This document shows positions 12,138 through 27,100 of a stretch of 64,000 bases of DNA, piece after piece. The stretch lies in the NCBI GenBank assembly GCA_903813345.2, contig CAIIXF020000005.1, positions 22,387,375 to 22,451,374 on the forward strand. The letters are read 5' to 3'. This stretch comes from Owenia fusiformis. Lineage: Eukaryota > Annelida > Polychaeta > Sabellida > Oweniidae. A model generated the notes under the pieces. The model did not search any database and was not told the origin of the DNA. It worked only from the letters and a program-made list of their open reading frames with translations. How positions within the stretch are numbered: the first letter of the stretch is position 1; each line of letters opens with the position of its first letter. Both the position numbers and the translations under genes were made by a program.

Positions 12138-15100
12138 CTGCAACACAAATGCATACATGTTGAATACCAGAGTGTATCTCATACTTGAGTGGGTTTGGGG
12201 TAGATATAACCCGGAAATATATATCATTATCTGAGGAGCGGGCAGGATATATTGTATGTCCCGCTCGAGGCCAAATGTGGGCAGATATAAATCAATCCTG
12301 CTCCCGGGAATTTTCCCAAAATTTTAAAATCAAAACATTTTTAAAGTTTAAAATTTTCAAAAAAATTTAAATGTTACAATTTTATTGTATTGAACTAAAG
12401 GAATATTACGAAAATGTTAAATACAAATTGTACTTTTACTATAAGGCCTATCTTGTCATTTGAAAAAGGTGGAAAAGGTTATATCTACCCCAAACCCACT
12501 CAAGTATGAGATACACCAGTTATGTACGGTCGGTTTTGGATATAGGGTATATCCCTTGGTCCCTCAGGGAGATATAATTATTTATCCCATACTTGGACGT
12601 GTTACGGGTACATAAAGCCGGTTTGTAAAAACTTATATTTTCATCAGCGGGCAGATATAGCTTTACGTCCCGCTCTGAGCGGGCAGATATAGTATATCTG
12701 CCCGCTACGTCATAATAGCTGTTCCCGTATTGGTTCTTTTTTGTAACGTTCGCATACTGTAAACGACAATGGAGAAAAACGCAGACAATCGCGATCTGTT
12801 TGATGCTTTAAAAAAGGGAGGAGCAGTATGCCCCGTTAATAATCAAATATTTGAACAGGAAATTCCGGCTACGGACAAGAATACAAAAATGGACATGAAT
12901 ATTTTAAAATAAATCCACGGTTGGTTGCAACAATTGAACAATGTGATTGGTATGGGATAAACAGATCATCCTATAGTCGATTCAGGATATTGGGATTATC
13001 CCTTGGCCAATATAATATATCTTCCCTCGGGACCTACGGCCCTCGGGCAGATATATTATATTGGCCTCGGGATAATCCCAATATCCTGAACCTCATATAG
13101 GATAATCTCTATATCCCTCATGATATACCCTATATCCAAAACCTCCCAGTACGTAACCCTTATTTATCCCATACTTGGACGTGTTACAGGTACATAAAGC
13201 CGGTTTGTAAAAACCTTTATTTTCATCAGCGGGCAGATATAGCTTTACGTCCCGCTCCGAGCGGGCAGATATAGTATATCTACCCGCTACGTCATAATCG
13301 CTGTTCCCATATTGGTTCGTTTTTGTAACGTTCGCATACTGTAAACGACAATGGAGAAAAACGTAGAAAAATATCGCGATCTGTTTGATGCTTTAAAGAA
13401 GGGAAGGAGCTGTATGCCCCGTTAATATCAAAAATCCGGACAAGAATACAAAACTGGACATGAATATTTAGAGGTTATGTCACTATGACGTGAAATATGC
13501 CTGAGTTCTCCCAATATAGGCCGACCTTGGGAGGCTCTATATTTGGGCAAGAACGAAGGCATATTTCACGTCATAGTGACATAACTGATGTATTACATGC
13601 CTTTGTTCCCATGGTTACTTTGTATCAATGACGTGACGTCATGATATTATCATGGTTATTAAAGAAATCTAATATCAAAACGAGATAAGCGGGCTATATC
13701 GGGGTAATCGGGCAATATCGGTGGATATAGCTAGCTAACTTTCCCATTGACTTCCATACAAATGCTTCGCTAGGTATGTAATACTTTAAAATAACTCCAC
13801 GGTTGGTTGCAAAGTTTCTGAACTGTGGCCAATTGGAAAATGTGATTGGTATGGGATAAACAGATCATCCTATAGTCGGTTCAGGATATTTTGATTATCC
13901 CTTGGCCAATATAATATATCTACCCTCGGGACCTACGGCCCTCGGGCAGATATATTATATTGGTCTCGGGATAATCCCAATATCCCGAACCTCATATAGG
14001 ATAATCTCTATATATACCACATTCTTAAACATACATTATAAGAACCTAATCTCTAATACAAATTTGCCCAGTATGCCTTTTCTCCTCTAAATACGATATG
14101 TACGACACGATATGTATTTATAGTCACAGCTACCAAACTCTGCTACAATATCTAAATCCATTTAAAAAACATTTTAAAGAGACCCCTTTCATGAACTTAC
14201 CATTTAATGTGTCCAATAGCTCATTTAATGGCACTGTTAAGACTTCTATGAATTCTGAAAATAACAAAATTCATCTTGTGAATATCAATTAATAAAAAAT
14301 GAAGGTCACTGAAAATGACACACAGGTTTGTCTCTACTATCTTTTCTGTGTTCGTGATATGCTGCTGTACAAAGACATTTTACAGAAGTGAAAATATTTG
14401 ACAACTCTTTCCTGCTTGTTAGTCAATTTCATACCATGTGACATTCCATTAGTACAAAAAATAAGGTATTCATCTTTATATACCAGGTTTTATTTATCTA
14501 ACATTAGTGCTGACATCCTCAAATTTCATGTCAAGATCACTGGATATAACTGCTGGAATTGTTTAAAACATGCTAAAGATAAAGATGATATCCTATGATA
14601 TACCCCATGATAGTATTTTTGTGTCAACTAGCAACCAATGCACCATCTGAACCATAGAATGTCATGCTATATCTGATGGTATGGAATCACATTCAATGGT
14701 TAAAGGTAGAATCATATCTGATGGTATGGAATCACATTCAATGGTTAAAGGCAGAATCATATCTGATGGTATGGAATCACATTCAATGGTTAAAGGCAGA
14801 ATCATATCTGATGGTATGGAATCACATTCAATGGTTAAAGGCAGAATCATATCTGATGGTATGGAATCACATTCAATGGTTAAAGGCAGAATCATATCTG
14901 ATGGTATGGAATCACATTCAATGGTTAAAGGCAGAATCATATCTGATGGTATGGAATCACATTCAATGGATAAAGGCAGAATCATATCTGATGGTATGGA
15001 ATCACATTCAATGGTTAAAGGTAGAATCATATCTGATGGTATGGAATCACATTCAATGGTTAAAGGCAGAATCATATCTGATGGTATGGAATCACATTCA

Positions 15101-18100
15101 ATGGTTAAAGGCAGAATCATATCTGATGGTATGGAATCACATTCAATGGTTAAAGGTAGAATCATATCTGATGGTATGGAATCACATTCAATGGTTAAAG
15201 GTAGAATCATATCTGATGGTATGGAATCACATTCAATGGTTAAAGGCAGAATCATATCTGATGGTATGGAATCACATTCAATGGTTAAAGGTAGAATCAT
15301 ATCTGATGGTATGGAATCACATTCAATGGTTAAAGGCAGAATCATATCTGATGGTATGGAATCACATTCAATGTTTAAAGGAAGAATCATATCTGATGGT
15401 ATGGAATCACATTCAATGGTTAAAGGTAGAATCATATCTCATGGTATGGAATCACATTCAATGGTTAAAGGCAGAATCATATCTGATGGTATGGAATCAC
15501 ATTCAATGGTTAAAGGTAGAATCATATCTGATGGTATGGAATCACATTCAATGGTTAAAGGCAGAATCATATCTGATGGTATGGAATCACATTCAATGGT
15601 TAAAGGCAGAATCATATCTGATGGTATGGAATCACATTCAATGGTTAAAAGCAGAATCATATCTGATGGTATGGAATCACATTCAATGGTTAAAGGCAGA
15701 ATCATATCTCATGGTATGGAATCACATTCAATGGTTAAAGGCAGAATCATATCTGATGGTATGGAATCACATTCAATGGTTAAAGGCAGAATCATATCTG
15801 ATGGTATGGAATCACATTCAATGGTTAAAGGCAGAATCATATCTGATGGTATGGAATCACATTCAATGGTTAAAGGCAGAATCATATCTGATGGTATGTA
15901 TTTGATTTTGATTTTTTGATCCATAGGAGATGACAAAAATGTAAGCAACATGAACAATTTCAAACATCAACATTTTTTAAAAACCTCAAAACTGGTGCAA
16001 AATTCTAATAATAGATAGTTGATTGCTAACATGTGTAGAACCTTTAGAGGAATGTGTGTTCTAACTATCAACCAAGCATATTGATTTGTAGTCTCAAACT
16101 TTGAGAAACTTAGATAATAAACTCTACATCATCCATCATTCAAACTCCACTTAAAGCCATGAAGTCCAAGAGACAACAAGCCACAGGGTGAACAGAATCG
16201 CACCCTTGAACAGAATACACTTTTCGGGATGGAGAATTCAAAATGGCCACCTTAACATTTACCCAGACTGCGCCTAAAAACTAATCAGTTCTAAACTTTC
16301 CATAGAAACATTTCTAAAATTTTAGGATGGATCCATGAAACCTGTAAAAACCCTCAAGAGACACATTTTAAGGTATTACTTCACAGTGTATCAGCTTTTT
16401 TCTACAATTCAGGTTTTCCTGAAAAAAATCCTGTTAAATATATACTGATATATTACAAAATATGTGAAAATTGGAAAGATTGACCATTTAGTTATTCCTA
16501 AAAATGTCCAATGTCCAAAATGACCATCTTAACATTTATCCAGAATGTCGAAAGGTAGAAACATCCCTGAGAATTTCATATGAATCCCTCAAACGGTTTG
16601 GCTGGAAACCTGAGACAAACCTTGACAGACAAGATTTTAGGACAGAAAATCCAAAATGGCTGCCTTAACATTTACCCATAATGCCGAAAATCCAAAATGG
16701 CCACCTTAACATTTACCCAGAATGCCGAAAAACTAATCACTTCTAAACTTTCATAGGTAGAAATATCCCTGAGAATTTCAAATGAATCCCTCAAACGGTT
16801 TGACTGGGAACCTGTAGTCAAGCCTTGACAGACAAGATTTTAGGACGGAAAATCCAAAATGGCCACCTTAACATTTACCCAGAATGCCGAAAAACTAATC
16901 AGTTCTAAACTTTCATAGGTAGAAACATCCCTGAGAATTTCAAATGAATTCCTCAAACGGTTTGGCTGGAAACCTGTAGACAAGATTATTCGGGAGGGCC
17001 CCCCGCCCGCCCAACTGCCCAAAACTGATTACAATATAGCACCCGAGGGTGCGATAAAAACCGTAAACCGACCGAACCAAGATAATTATGAAACCGTTAG
17101 AGCCCTAATAATTAAGCAGTGATATCTCCTATAGCAAAGGAGATAAACTATCAAATTATATATCACTACACTCCCAATAGAATGAATTGTCATCAGGCAA
17201 TAACCAGAACAACGGCAACGCCAAAGCGTAGCGAATCCCATCGAACAGAAATGGCTGGCATTTTTACAAATGATTAGCAAATATCATAAAACAACACACC
17301 AGAAAGGCCACCATTTTCAAAATGGTTGCTCACTAGCCAAGTTGTCATCAGAAGAAATAATATGCTTTTAAGTAGCCACCTCTAAAATTTTTGAAAAATC
17401 ATACAAGTACTTGTAAAATAACACACATAAAAATGGTGGCCATTTTTCGAAATGGCCGACTACTCCCCAAAGTTTAATTAGACAATGTGCCATGCTTAAA
17501 GCATTCACATATCAAATATGAACAAAATCGCTCCACTACTTTTCGAGTTATAGTAAAATACGTTAAAATGGCGGCCATTTTTCAAAATGGCCACCTTCTA
17601 CCAAAAGTGTCATTAGAAATAGACAGTGTGCCATGCTTATTGTATTCACATACCAAATATGAACAAAATCGCTCTACTACTTTTCGAGTTATAGTAAAAT
17701 ACGTTAGAATGGCGGCCATTTTTCAAATTTTTTTTCAAAATGGCCGATTCTACCAAAAGTGTCATAGGACAGTGTGCCATGCTTATAGTATTCACATACC
17801 AAATATGAACAAAATCGCTCCACTACTTTTCTAGTTAAAATGGCGGCCATTTTTCAATTTTTTTTAAAATGGCCACCTTCTACCCAAAGTGTCAAAGGAC
17901 AGTGTGCCATGCTTATAGTATTCACATACCAAATATGAACAAAATCGCTCCACTACTTTTCGAGTTATAGCAAAATACGTTAAAATGGCAGCCATTTTTC
18001 AAATTTTTTTTCAAAATGGCCGCCTTCTACCAAAAGTGTCATAGGACAGTGTGCCATGCTTATAGTATTCACATACCAAATATGAACAAAATCGCTCCAC

Positions 18101-21100
18101 TACTTTTCGAGTATAGTAAAATACGTTAAAATGGCGGCCATTTTTCAATTTTTATTCAAAATGGCCGCCTTCTACCAAAAGTGTCTTTAGACAGTGTGCA
18201 ATGCTTATAATATTCACATACCAAATATGAACAAAATCGCTCCACTATTTTTTGAGTTACAGCAAAAATCGTAAAATGACGAGTAAAGGCCGCCATTTTT
18301 CAAGATGGCTGCCATGTGCTTCTTTAATATCTACATTTGTAGCATTATTAATGTCCTTTATAATTTTTTTACATTTAAAACATATTGCTATTACAGTTTT
18401 ACATATTGCACCTAAATTACTGTAAAATCGGCACTAAAATGGCCACCATTTTGAAATGAGCGGCCATTTTGAAAATCGGCTTTCGAGCAGAATTTCTACC
18501 CCCATAGGGTATATGTGTACAAAATATGAACAAAATTGGGCCAACGGTATTTGAGTTATTGCCCGGACGGACGGACGGACAGACGTACGTACGTACGTAC
18601 GGACGGACGGACGGACGGACGGAGGCGTTCCCTATATCCCTCCGAACTTCGTTCGATGGGATAATAATTATTTGGTAAAATAAGGACATTGAGACGTATG
18701 GCCACTTTTCACCAGGGGGGTACCCCCCCTTTACTCTTGGGTTAAAATGTGAGAAATGAAACTACCAGACCAGACCGGACCAGACACAGATGGAATTATG
18801 GACTGGCTACTTGATAAAACTCTTCAGTTTGAACTCTACATCACCGGATTTGTCCCATGGTCTGACGCTTAAGAAAAGCACTGAGTGTGGAATATGAATA
18901 GGGGTATCCATATTTTCGAATCATAATACAATCTACCAGCATAGCTGTATTCAACTAATATGATGCATTGATTTAATAATTATATACAACAGGGTTATAC
19001 TATATGCTGGTAGATTTCATATCACCTATTGATCTCTTGAAATACAATCTTGATGAGCTATATACATGATATACCCCAGGGGAGGATTAATTGCTATAAT
19101 ATACAAGGGGTCCTAAAGCATAACATATAGGAGGCCAAGCAAAAGAAGATGAAATGTATAAATCCATTTATGGCCACAGCTTGTTTTGAGGGATGGCGAG
19201 GCAATCTCATCAAACTTTTATCGAAAAATATTCTATGATATTTTATCAATTAAAACTGTTTTCTGAAGTCCAAAGCTGAAGTTTTTTGCCAACTTTAGAA
19301 GCTGACTTTTTGTCTTTGTATATGGATTTTGTAACATTGTGCTTTTTAAGAGCAGTAGTTTACCTGTAGAGTCAGGATTAGATTGTGGGTGGAGGTTTAC
19401 ATGAGAATCCCCATCAATTTCTGCACTCACTAATGCTACAGTACAGCTACTCAGCCCAGGGTCTAAACACACAGCTGGAAAGTGGAAATTTAATCAGAAT
19501 AAATTCAATTTCACCCTTGTTTAAAGGGACAAAATTATAGGAACCAGAATTTCACATTAACTGTATTACTACATTATTATTAGGATTCTAGCAATTGCTT
19601 GAGCACTGAAGCAATTAGGCACGATACAAGCGTATCGATACTCACCTTGAATATCAGTTAAAATCCTGTATCGATTTTAAACTCCAAAACAGCAAAATCA
19701 TGTTCAAGAGCAAATATTGTTGCTCATATCGAAATTGAAGATAATGTATCGTGGGACCCATAAAAGAGTTCAAGAACAAGCACTTACATTCACCAATGAA
19801 TAGTTATACTTAAATTTTAACCAGTGTACAAGCACCAGCACAACTGTCGCCAGTATGAAATAAATTATATAGATAAATCTTCTCAAGTTCACATGGTGTA
19901 TATAATATCTATGTTAGATAAAAAATAATCAGTGTGGCTTAATGAATAAGAGTTGATGAATAAAATTTATGAAACTGCATAACAAATATAAAACTCATCT
20001 GGATATAATAGGGTGAACTTTTACATACAATATCTTAAATACTCTTGTAGGAATCTAGCTACTGTAGATACACTTACTTTGGCTCCCGTTTTAATATGAC
20101 GGATTGGCAGATTCAGAAAATCCGCCAAATTAAGAATCCATCAAATTTCAGTTTGGAATTTTTGTCCAATGCACTTCAGAAATTAAACTCCAGGGGCCCC
20201 TTTTCCTGACAATATGTCATCAATTCTACATTATTCCAAAAGAAATACAGAAAATATTTACCTGTCCTAATGACATAAACATCTACAAAAATTAAAGAGC
20301 CACCAATATTTAGAATTGAGCAAATCCGTCAAATTGAGTAGCATCAAAATAAGTGTATCTATGTAGTATAATTGCACTTAAATAGCTATTTACATGTTTG
20401 TTTAACAGCTCCTACGAGATCAAAGATGAGTGAAATTGATATTGAACATAGTTCAAATCAAGAGTCTAGTTCGCAGACTTTTTATGATTGACAAAATCTA
20501 AGACCTCGTCCTCTGATATTGTTTCAAGTCAATGATGACAAAAGAATATGCACATATTCTTTACAATTGTTAATCATAAGAATTACAAACCACTATAATT
20601 TTTAGAAAAGCAAGGGTTTATGAATACTGTACTCCTGGTAATTTTTGCATGGTATTATATTTTGCAGATTAACAAGTTGTGGAAAATTAATAAAAGAAAT
20701 TTGAAAAATAAGCTGCAAAAATTGATAATTGCAAAATTAAAAAAAAAATGAAATTTAGTAAAAATTAAGTAGGAAAAGATCAAGGAAATCAAAAGCCTTG
20801 ACTGATGTAGCTTTAAAAACTTGGTCCATTATCATCATCCTCATTCGAGTCATGATGCATGCCAACTTTATGTTTATGTTAATTTAACATAGTTTTGTCT
20901 ATATTTCAAATGTCACTTTATGATACCGGATTTTCTCGCATATACGCCCCCCTAAATTTAGGCCCATGGGCCAAAAATCGAATGTAGTACGCTTATACGC
21001 CCATGGGCCTATAACAATGGCTATTTATTTATTATTTCAATAAATTCAAGAGTATTTTGTCACTGGCAGATCGTTCTGTCTTTACTTTGTTTCAACATTA

Positions 21101-24100
21101 AGTTCAACGATGTGCTGTAAGTGGCAGTGGTGGATCGTTCTGTTGTTACTTTGTTTCAACATTAAGTCCAAGGTTGTAGGACTACAACAGTAGGTACGGT
21201 AGTCTTTGAGCTCTTCTCACCTTTACGCCCACTGGGCCAAAAATTGAAAGTAGTACACTTATACGCCCATGCCGAAAAATAAGAGGTAAAATAACAGACA
21301 GAATTACCCCTTCTTTCAGTTATACGCCCAGGGCTAATATGCGAGAAAATCCGGTAACAAGAAGGTTATTTTAAATTTGAGTGTGATTCAGGTCATGACG
21401 GTGATCATCAGCACAGAAGTTATTGATGATAGCCCAGGCACACTCAATAGATTAGAATCCAAAGTGATATTTGGTTGTGAACAATTTCACATTCAGGAAT
21501 GGCATAACCTGGACTTATAATTTCATTGGACAGCTTACTATATGGATGTATCCTTCTCGATAACAGGATGCTAGATGTAGCAGTGTATCAGAATCTCTTT
21601 CAATCTCTTTTCATTCAAATTAATCCACTAGAACCATATACATATTATCGGTAACTTTACATATGCTCTTACTGTCACCATTTCATCCAGATATCCATAT
21701 TCTGAACGATAGTACTATGTATCTTTGGCATACAGCTTTAGATTTTATTGCTCGAGTCTATGGTTTTTGTTGTGTCATTGGCGAGCTAGTCTTTTGGAAT
21801 ATGTACCGTAATAATCATTGTTTATTGGATCCAGCACCATCACCACCAGTGGTCCATATATTTAAAACTGCATATCCAGGATTGCCAAGATTGCCATGTA
21901 CATGTACGTAATGGGAATAAAACTTGTTTTCAGAGGTTGAGATGATTCATCAGTTGAGAAATCCTGGAATGGTAAAATGTATATTATGTATATAATTTTG
22001 AAGGAAATGTTTTTGTTTTTTTTACAGAATTCAAATTTATTTCTAATAATCAATACAATAGAATACATATGAACAATTTGCCATTGTTGATAAGTCAACA
22101 TTATCGGCCATTGGAACAATGTTAATAAAATAAAAATTTATATTCAGAAATACACAAAGTAAAACGATCTATAAAAACTCCACAGTATTTATGTTTCTAT
22201 ATGATATTCATGTTCTTATAAAAAATGAGTGAAAAGTTTATATCTAGTCTTTTGGATACAAACCTTGTGATACAAACAACTGCACTTACATGTAGGCCTA
22301 TTTGTACTGAATACTGTACACTGATGAATTGGCAAGGTTGGTGCGGAGTCACTTTCATTTGCTGATTTTCCAGTAGATGATTTTCAAACTGCATAGCCAG
22401 GATTGCCAAGTTTTCAGAGGGCGAGATGATGCATTGTTGGAGAAATCCTGGAATTGGAAAATGAATTTATTATACACCATTCTACATGTACATGATGCAT
22501 ATTTCAAACGAGACGTATAAGGGATGTATAAGTCCAATGATCTGAAAGCTCAATGACTTAAACGTGTATTCTCAAATTAGAATATCTAGCTTCCCATCAC
22601 ATCCAATGAACAAGACATGAACATTTCTCAATTTGTGATAAGATCAAAAAATCTGAAAAAACATTAATACATGACAGTAGATATATTGATCAATTGTTTA
22701 CTAGCCAGCTGTTATTTCATTTATGTAAAAACTATTGCTTTTATCAATACAATTTATTGGTCTGAGACCACTTTTACTAAGAACAAGGCCAAGTGAAATT
22801 AGCTGATCTGGTAATATCAGATCATATTAATTAATTTGATAATTATCAAAATAATAGTGTATAGGAATAATTTCATTTTTATTAAAACTATCGCTTTTAT
22901 TGCTATATGTTAGAAAACTTCAGGACTGATCTGAATTAGTTTTTCTGATTATATCAGATAATATTGATGATAGCGCTAAATTTGATAAATATCAAATTCA
23001 TCAATAATATCTGATAATGTTAATTTCATATGTGCTCTGTAGGTTATTCCATACACCAAATTTATTGATAATTGATGATTATCAAATTTATCGACTAATT
23101 TATCACTACTAGAATTTATCGCTATTATTGATAAAAGTGAGTTTCTGCACCTAAATGGAACTGCCTGTATATTGGTATGAGTAATGTATATTTTGAAAAA
23201 AGTAAATGTCACACTCCGATGACTGACATGAAAAACAAGTCTTGCATAAACCCCTGGTCTTTTCCCAATCAGTCATTTTTAAATTGATATGTAGACCAAT
23301 ATTTCCATACAGTGTCAAGGGTTCAAAGGAAGACTGAAATATTGTTATGCAATTAATTCAATATGGGATAATCATATCATTATATATCTCGTATTAATAT
23401 TTTATTGTATTTTATTTACCAATTTACCTCAGTGTAAAGCTGCTTGTGTCTGCTTGAGACCCGGGCTTGAGATTGGATTTTCAGCAAAAATCAAACAAAT
23501 TGTTCCATCAAACTAGTCTTCGTTATCGTCCATAAATAAATCAGGCATCTGTCAGATGTACTTGGAACGGCTTATTGATAGTAAGTATCGATCTATCAAC
23601 TCAAATACGGCAAGATTCATCGTTAAATAGACAGAACAACGACGAAATGTACAGAAAACTGAAATTTCATGTTGACCGGAAATTGTTGAAAATCTCTACC
23701 GGATTACGTTACAAGCGACGTCCTATTGGTCAATTCACATTGGCGCTAACGTAGCCATCTTTAAAACTCCAAATTTTGTAAATAGTCAAATGCGGTAAGT
23801 AATTATTAAAAATTAGGGCTATAAATCGAAAATGTGCTCGCATAAAATCATTTTCTGGTATCTCTAGTATTGCCTCGAACGCTTTTTGCGTCAATTCGTG
23901 CTAAATTGAAGATTTGTTTGTATGAATGCGGGAAACAAAAAATTCATCGAAATTAACAGTTTTCCAGCGTTCATTTCTTTATTAATGATCCGATTTTAAC
24001 GATCATACTCATTTTTGTGGGGAAGGATATGCTTAATCTCTATGGAAAAAATCAGGTCAATCCATGCGCTAGATCAAAAGATCCTGCGAGCGAAGTGCAT

Positions 24101-27100
24101 TTTACACTTACTCTGTTAACGTACAGACGCCGGGGGTCATTTCCAAAAATTTCTAGTTTGTTATATAAAACTTCCTAAACTTGTTTATATGATCGAATAT
24201 GAATATTTATTGATCAGTGGCAATAAAATAAGACCCAAAAGTACAAAAACCTGAATAACTAATCACAGACCTCTAGTAATTACCATGTACAAAATCAATG
24301 CAGTCATTCCAGGTTTTGGGTTTTAGGTACTTAAGTAAACAATATCATGATGAACTAGCAACTAACAACATGAAGGATTTTACAATATTACCTGGTGATA
24401 TATGTTTAATATCAGCATGGTAACCAGTTTCTTCCTTTAGCTCTCTGACAGCAGTCTCTTTAGGGTCCTCTCCTGAATCTATCAGACCTGAAACCCAAAT
24501 TAGTACAGTAAACAATCGCTGGCCCTTCCAGAGGTCAGTACTGTCAACCCCCAAAGATTTTCTCGCGGGACAGATTTTTTAGACCCAGTGCCCAAAATTC
24601 GCGGGATTTTGCGGGACATCTACTTAATTCGCAGGATTTCGCGGGACATTTAAGGGATTTGCGTGATTGCGCTTATAGGCCAATTTTTTTTTATCAAATT
24701 CGCCGGATTTCGCGGGACCATTCGAGGGACAAACACCCTAATTGCGGGACAGTTAACAGGTTTACCAGCAAAAACTTCATAGAGGGACAGATTTTCTAGA
24801 AAAAGTGCCCTAAATTTGCGGGATTTCGCGGGACATCCACCTAAATTTGCAGGATGTCCCGGGACATTCAAGGGATTTACGTGATTTGGACTAATGTAAA
24901 AGCGTGTAAAAGTACTTAAATCAAACTTTCAGATACTGATTAATCAAATATAATGCACCGTTACATTGTAACTTAAATAAACGTCAACATAACTTCACAA
25001 AATACGCATAGAAATATTATTAAACTTTATTGTAATTTATCAAAAACAAAAACCATGCTTCAGGTGTGAGTATCGTAATCTAACAAGAAATTCAAAAATT
25101 TGGAACAATACTTTGCACTTCTGGCGTCGTGACCAACTATATATGAAACGCTTATCCCCATAATGTTATATATCAAAATGTACCTTTTCATATACTAGGC
25201 ATGGGCTTTCAATTGAAAGCCCATAATGTTATATATCAAAATGTACATATTCATATACTGTAGGCATGGGCTTTCAATTGAAAGCCCATGGTATAGGGGT
25301 TCGATTAATCTACATCAAATTATAGGGAATGAGGTTACTTTTCTAGATAGGGTTTGTAGAAAAACCGGGTACCGGGTAGTAAATCCTCAATGCTGGGTTC
25401 AAACTTGGTACCCGGTCGAAAAAACCGGGTACCAAAAAACGAGATATACGAATATACAACATAATTAGATCATTAGAAAACGTGTAAGATTTGTTTTGAA
25501 TTTACAAAAATGTATGTAACTTCCTTCAAAATTGAGCTAGAAGCTTCAAATAAAAAGCATTTTAAGCCTCTTTTCTTCCTCTATCATCATGGTCATATTT
25601 CCATTGGTAATGAAGGGGGAGGGGGGGGGTGCGATCGCACCATCACACCCGCTCCTGGCTACGCCAATGACATTGTAAGACGATTTGAATAACAAGGCAA
25701 ATCAATTTTACTCTATCTTCAATAGTTCTTATGTTGGTACGTGAATTGTTTTGATTATGATTTAAATCTGTAAATTGCTATCGTTGCTTTAGCAGAGAGG
25801 TGACGTGTGTTAATTTACATGATGCAATGTGTAAGATTTTGATTATTAATCATAATTTAAGTTATCCCAACTGTCGACAAAATGTCCACTGAATTGTCCA
25901 CTAAATTGTTATGTCTTACAATGTCATAGGCGTAGCCAGGAGAGGGTGCGATGGTGCGATCGCACCCCCCCCCCCCCCCCATAACCAATGAAAATATGGT
26001 CATGACGATAGAGGAAGAAAAGAGCCTTAAAATATGCTTTTTATTTGAAGCTTCTAGCTCAATTTTGAAGGATGTTACATACATTTTTGTAAATTCAAAA
26101 CAAATCTTACACGTTTTCTGATAATCTAATTATGTTATACTCGTATATTCGTATTTTTTGTTTTTACCAAGTTTGAACCCAGCATGGAGGATTTACTACC
26201 CGGTACCCGGTTTTTTCTACAAACCCTTTCTAGATATCAGCGTCCATTTATTGTAACTCGCGTTTGCTAACATTTGTTCAGTTCTGAGATGAAGGCCACA
26301 CGGATAGTAAAAAGGCCAACGTTGGAACTATTTGTGACCTACATCCCTATTGTCGTAATTAAAATGAAAGTTGGATCCTTCCTCTTTATTTTGATACCAA
26401 ACAACAGCATGCTAGGTACTTAAAATTAGGTAAACTTTACTCCTCAAAAGTGCAAAAACTTAGCTTCTTATAAGATAAGATAATCACAATATAGGGGATT
26501 GCAACAATTTCGGAAATTCGCGGAGGTCGAAAGCCACATTTGCTGGACTTTGCGGGACATTGCGGGACACGCGAATTAGCCTAATTTTGATCGAATTCGC
26601 GGGATAATCCCGCCATTCGCGGGACACTTGACAGCTCTGAGAGGTGGACTAGGGTAACTCGAGTCTCTAGCTTACAGCTAGATGTAACTTGTATGTAATC
26701 TAGAAAAAAAAGCGTCACACACACCCAAAACTCCTTTTTAATAATTCTTATAAATATTTATAAGAACATTAATTGTATTTACGTTGAAACGTTGCCTGTC
26801 TGGATTAAGATATTTCAAAATTTCTTTTCGGAAAGAACCTCAAACTCAACAGATCCGCCATTTATGCAGCTCACTCAGCCGAAAAATGGAGGCCATTTTG
26901 AAATGAAATTCCACCTAGCCTAGCTAAACCAGAACAACTGCAACACCAAAGCGTAGCGAATCCCATCAAACAGAAATGGCTGACATTTTTACAAACGAAA
27001 TATATAGCAAATATCATACAATAACACACATAAGAAAGGCCACCATTTTCAAAATGGTTGCTCACAAGCCAAGTTGTCATCAGAAGAAGTAATATGCTTT

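Larger units (their letters stand above)
12518..14012. repeat. Duplicated foldback block in NUDT5 intron 7
   Basis: A segment of about 530 bp at 12578-13110 is repeated directly at 13157-14012 (both begin TATCCCATACTTGGACGTGT). Each copy has GCGGGCAGATATAGCTTTAC hairpins, a short ORF start, and a second hairpin with loop CTCGGGACCTACGGCCCTCG. Copy 2 is interrupted at about 13469-13787 by another foldback with arms TATGTCACTATGACGTGAAA / TTTCACGTCATAGTGACATA. An outer hairpin, GGATATAGGGTATATCCC at 12537 versus GATATACCCTATATCC at 13123, encloses copy 1. Confidence 0.8.

Noticed and set aside
14664-15919. Long repetitive ORFs of more than 400 codons on + and up to 257 codons on -
   Set aside because: They are by-products of a 45-bp minisatellite whose unit lacks stops in several frames. 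They lie inside a NUDT5 intron, with no start context, signal or homology.
17487-18300. Evenly spaced repeats considered as a CRISPR array
   Set aside because: Monomers of about 140 bp have no unique spacers, and the window is eukaryotic with introns.
19233-19363. Continuation of the minus ORF past NUDT5 exon 6 ([11 protein letters not shown]...)
   Set aside because: CAG|GTAAAC is a good donor, similarity to NUDT5 ends exactly there, and the next exon (14254-14201) continues the family match in frame.
25200-25320. GGTTCGATT near 25304 as a tRNA T-loop
   Set aside because: There is no cloverleaf, no A-box and no anticodon stem around it. The AATGGGCTTTCAATTGAAAG sequence nearby is a repeated palindrome.
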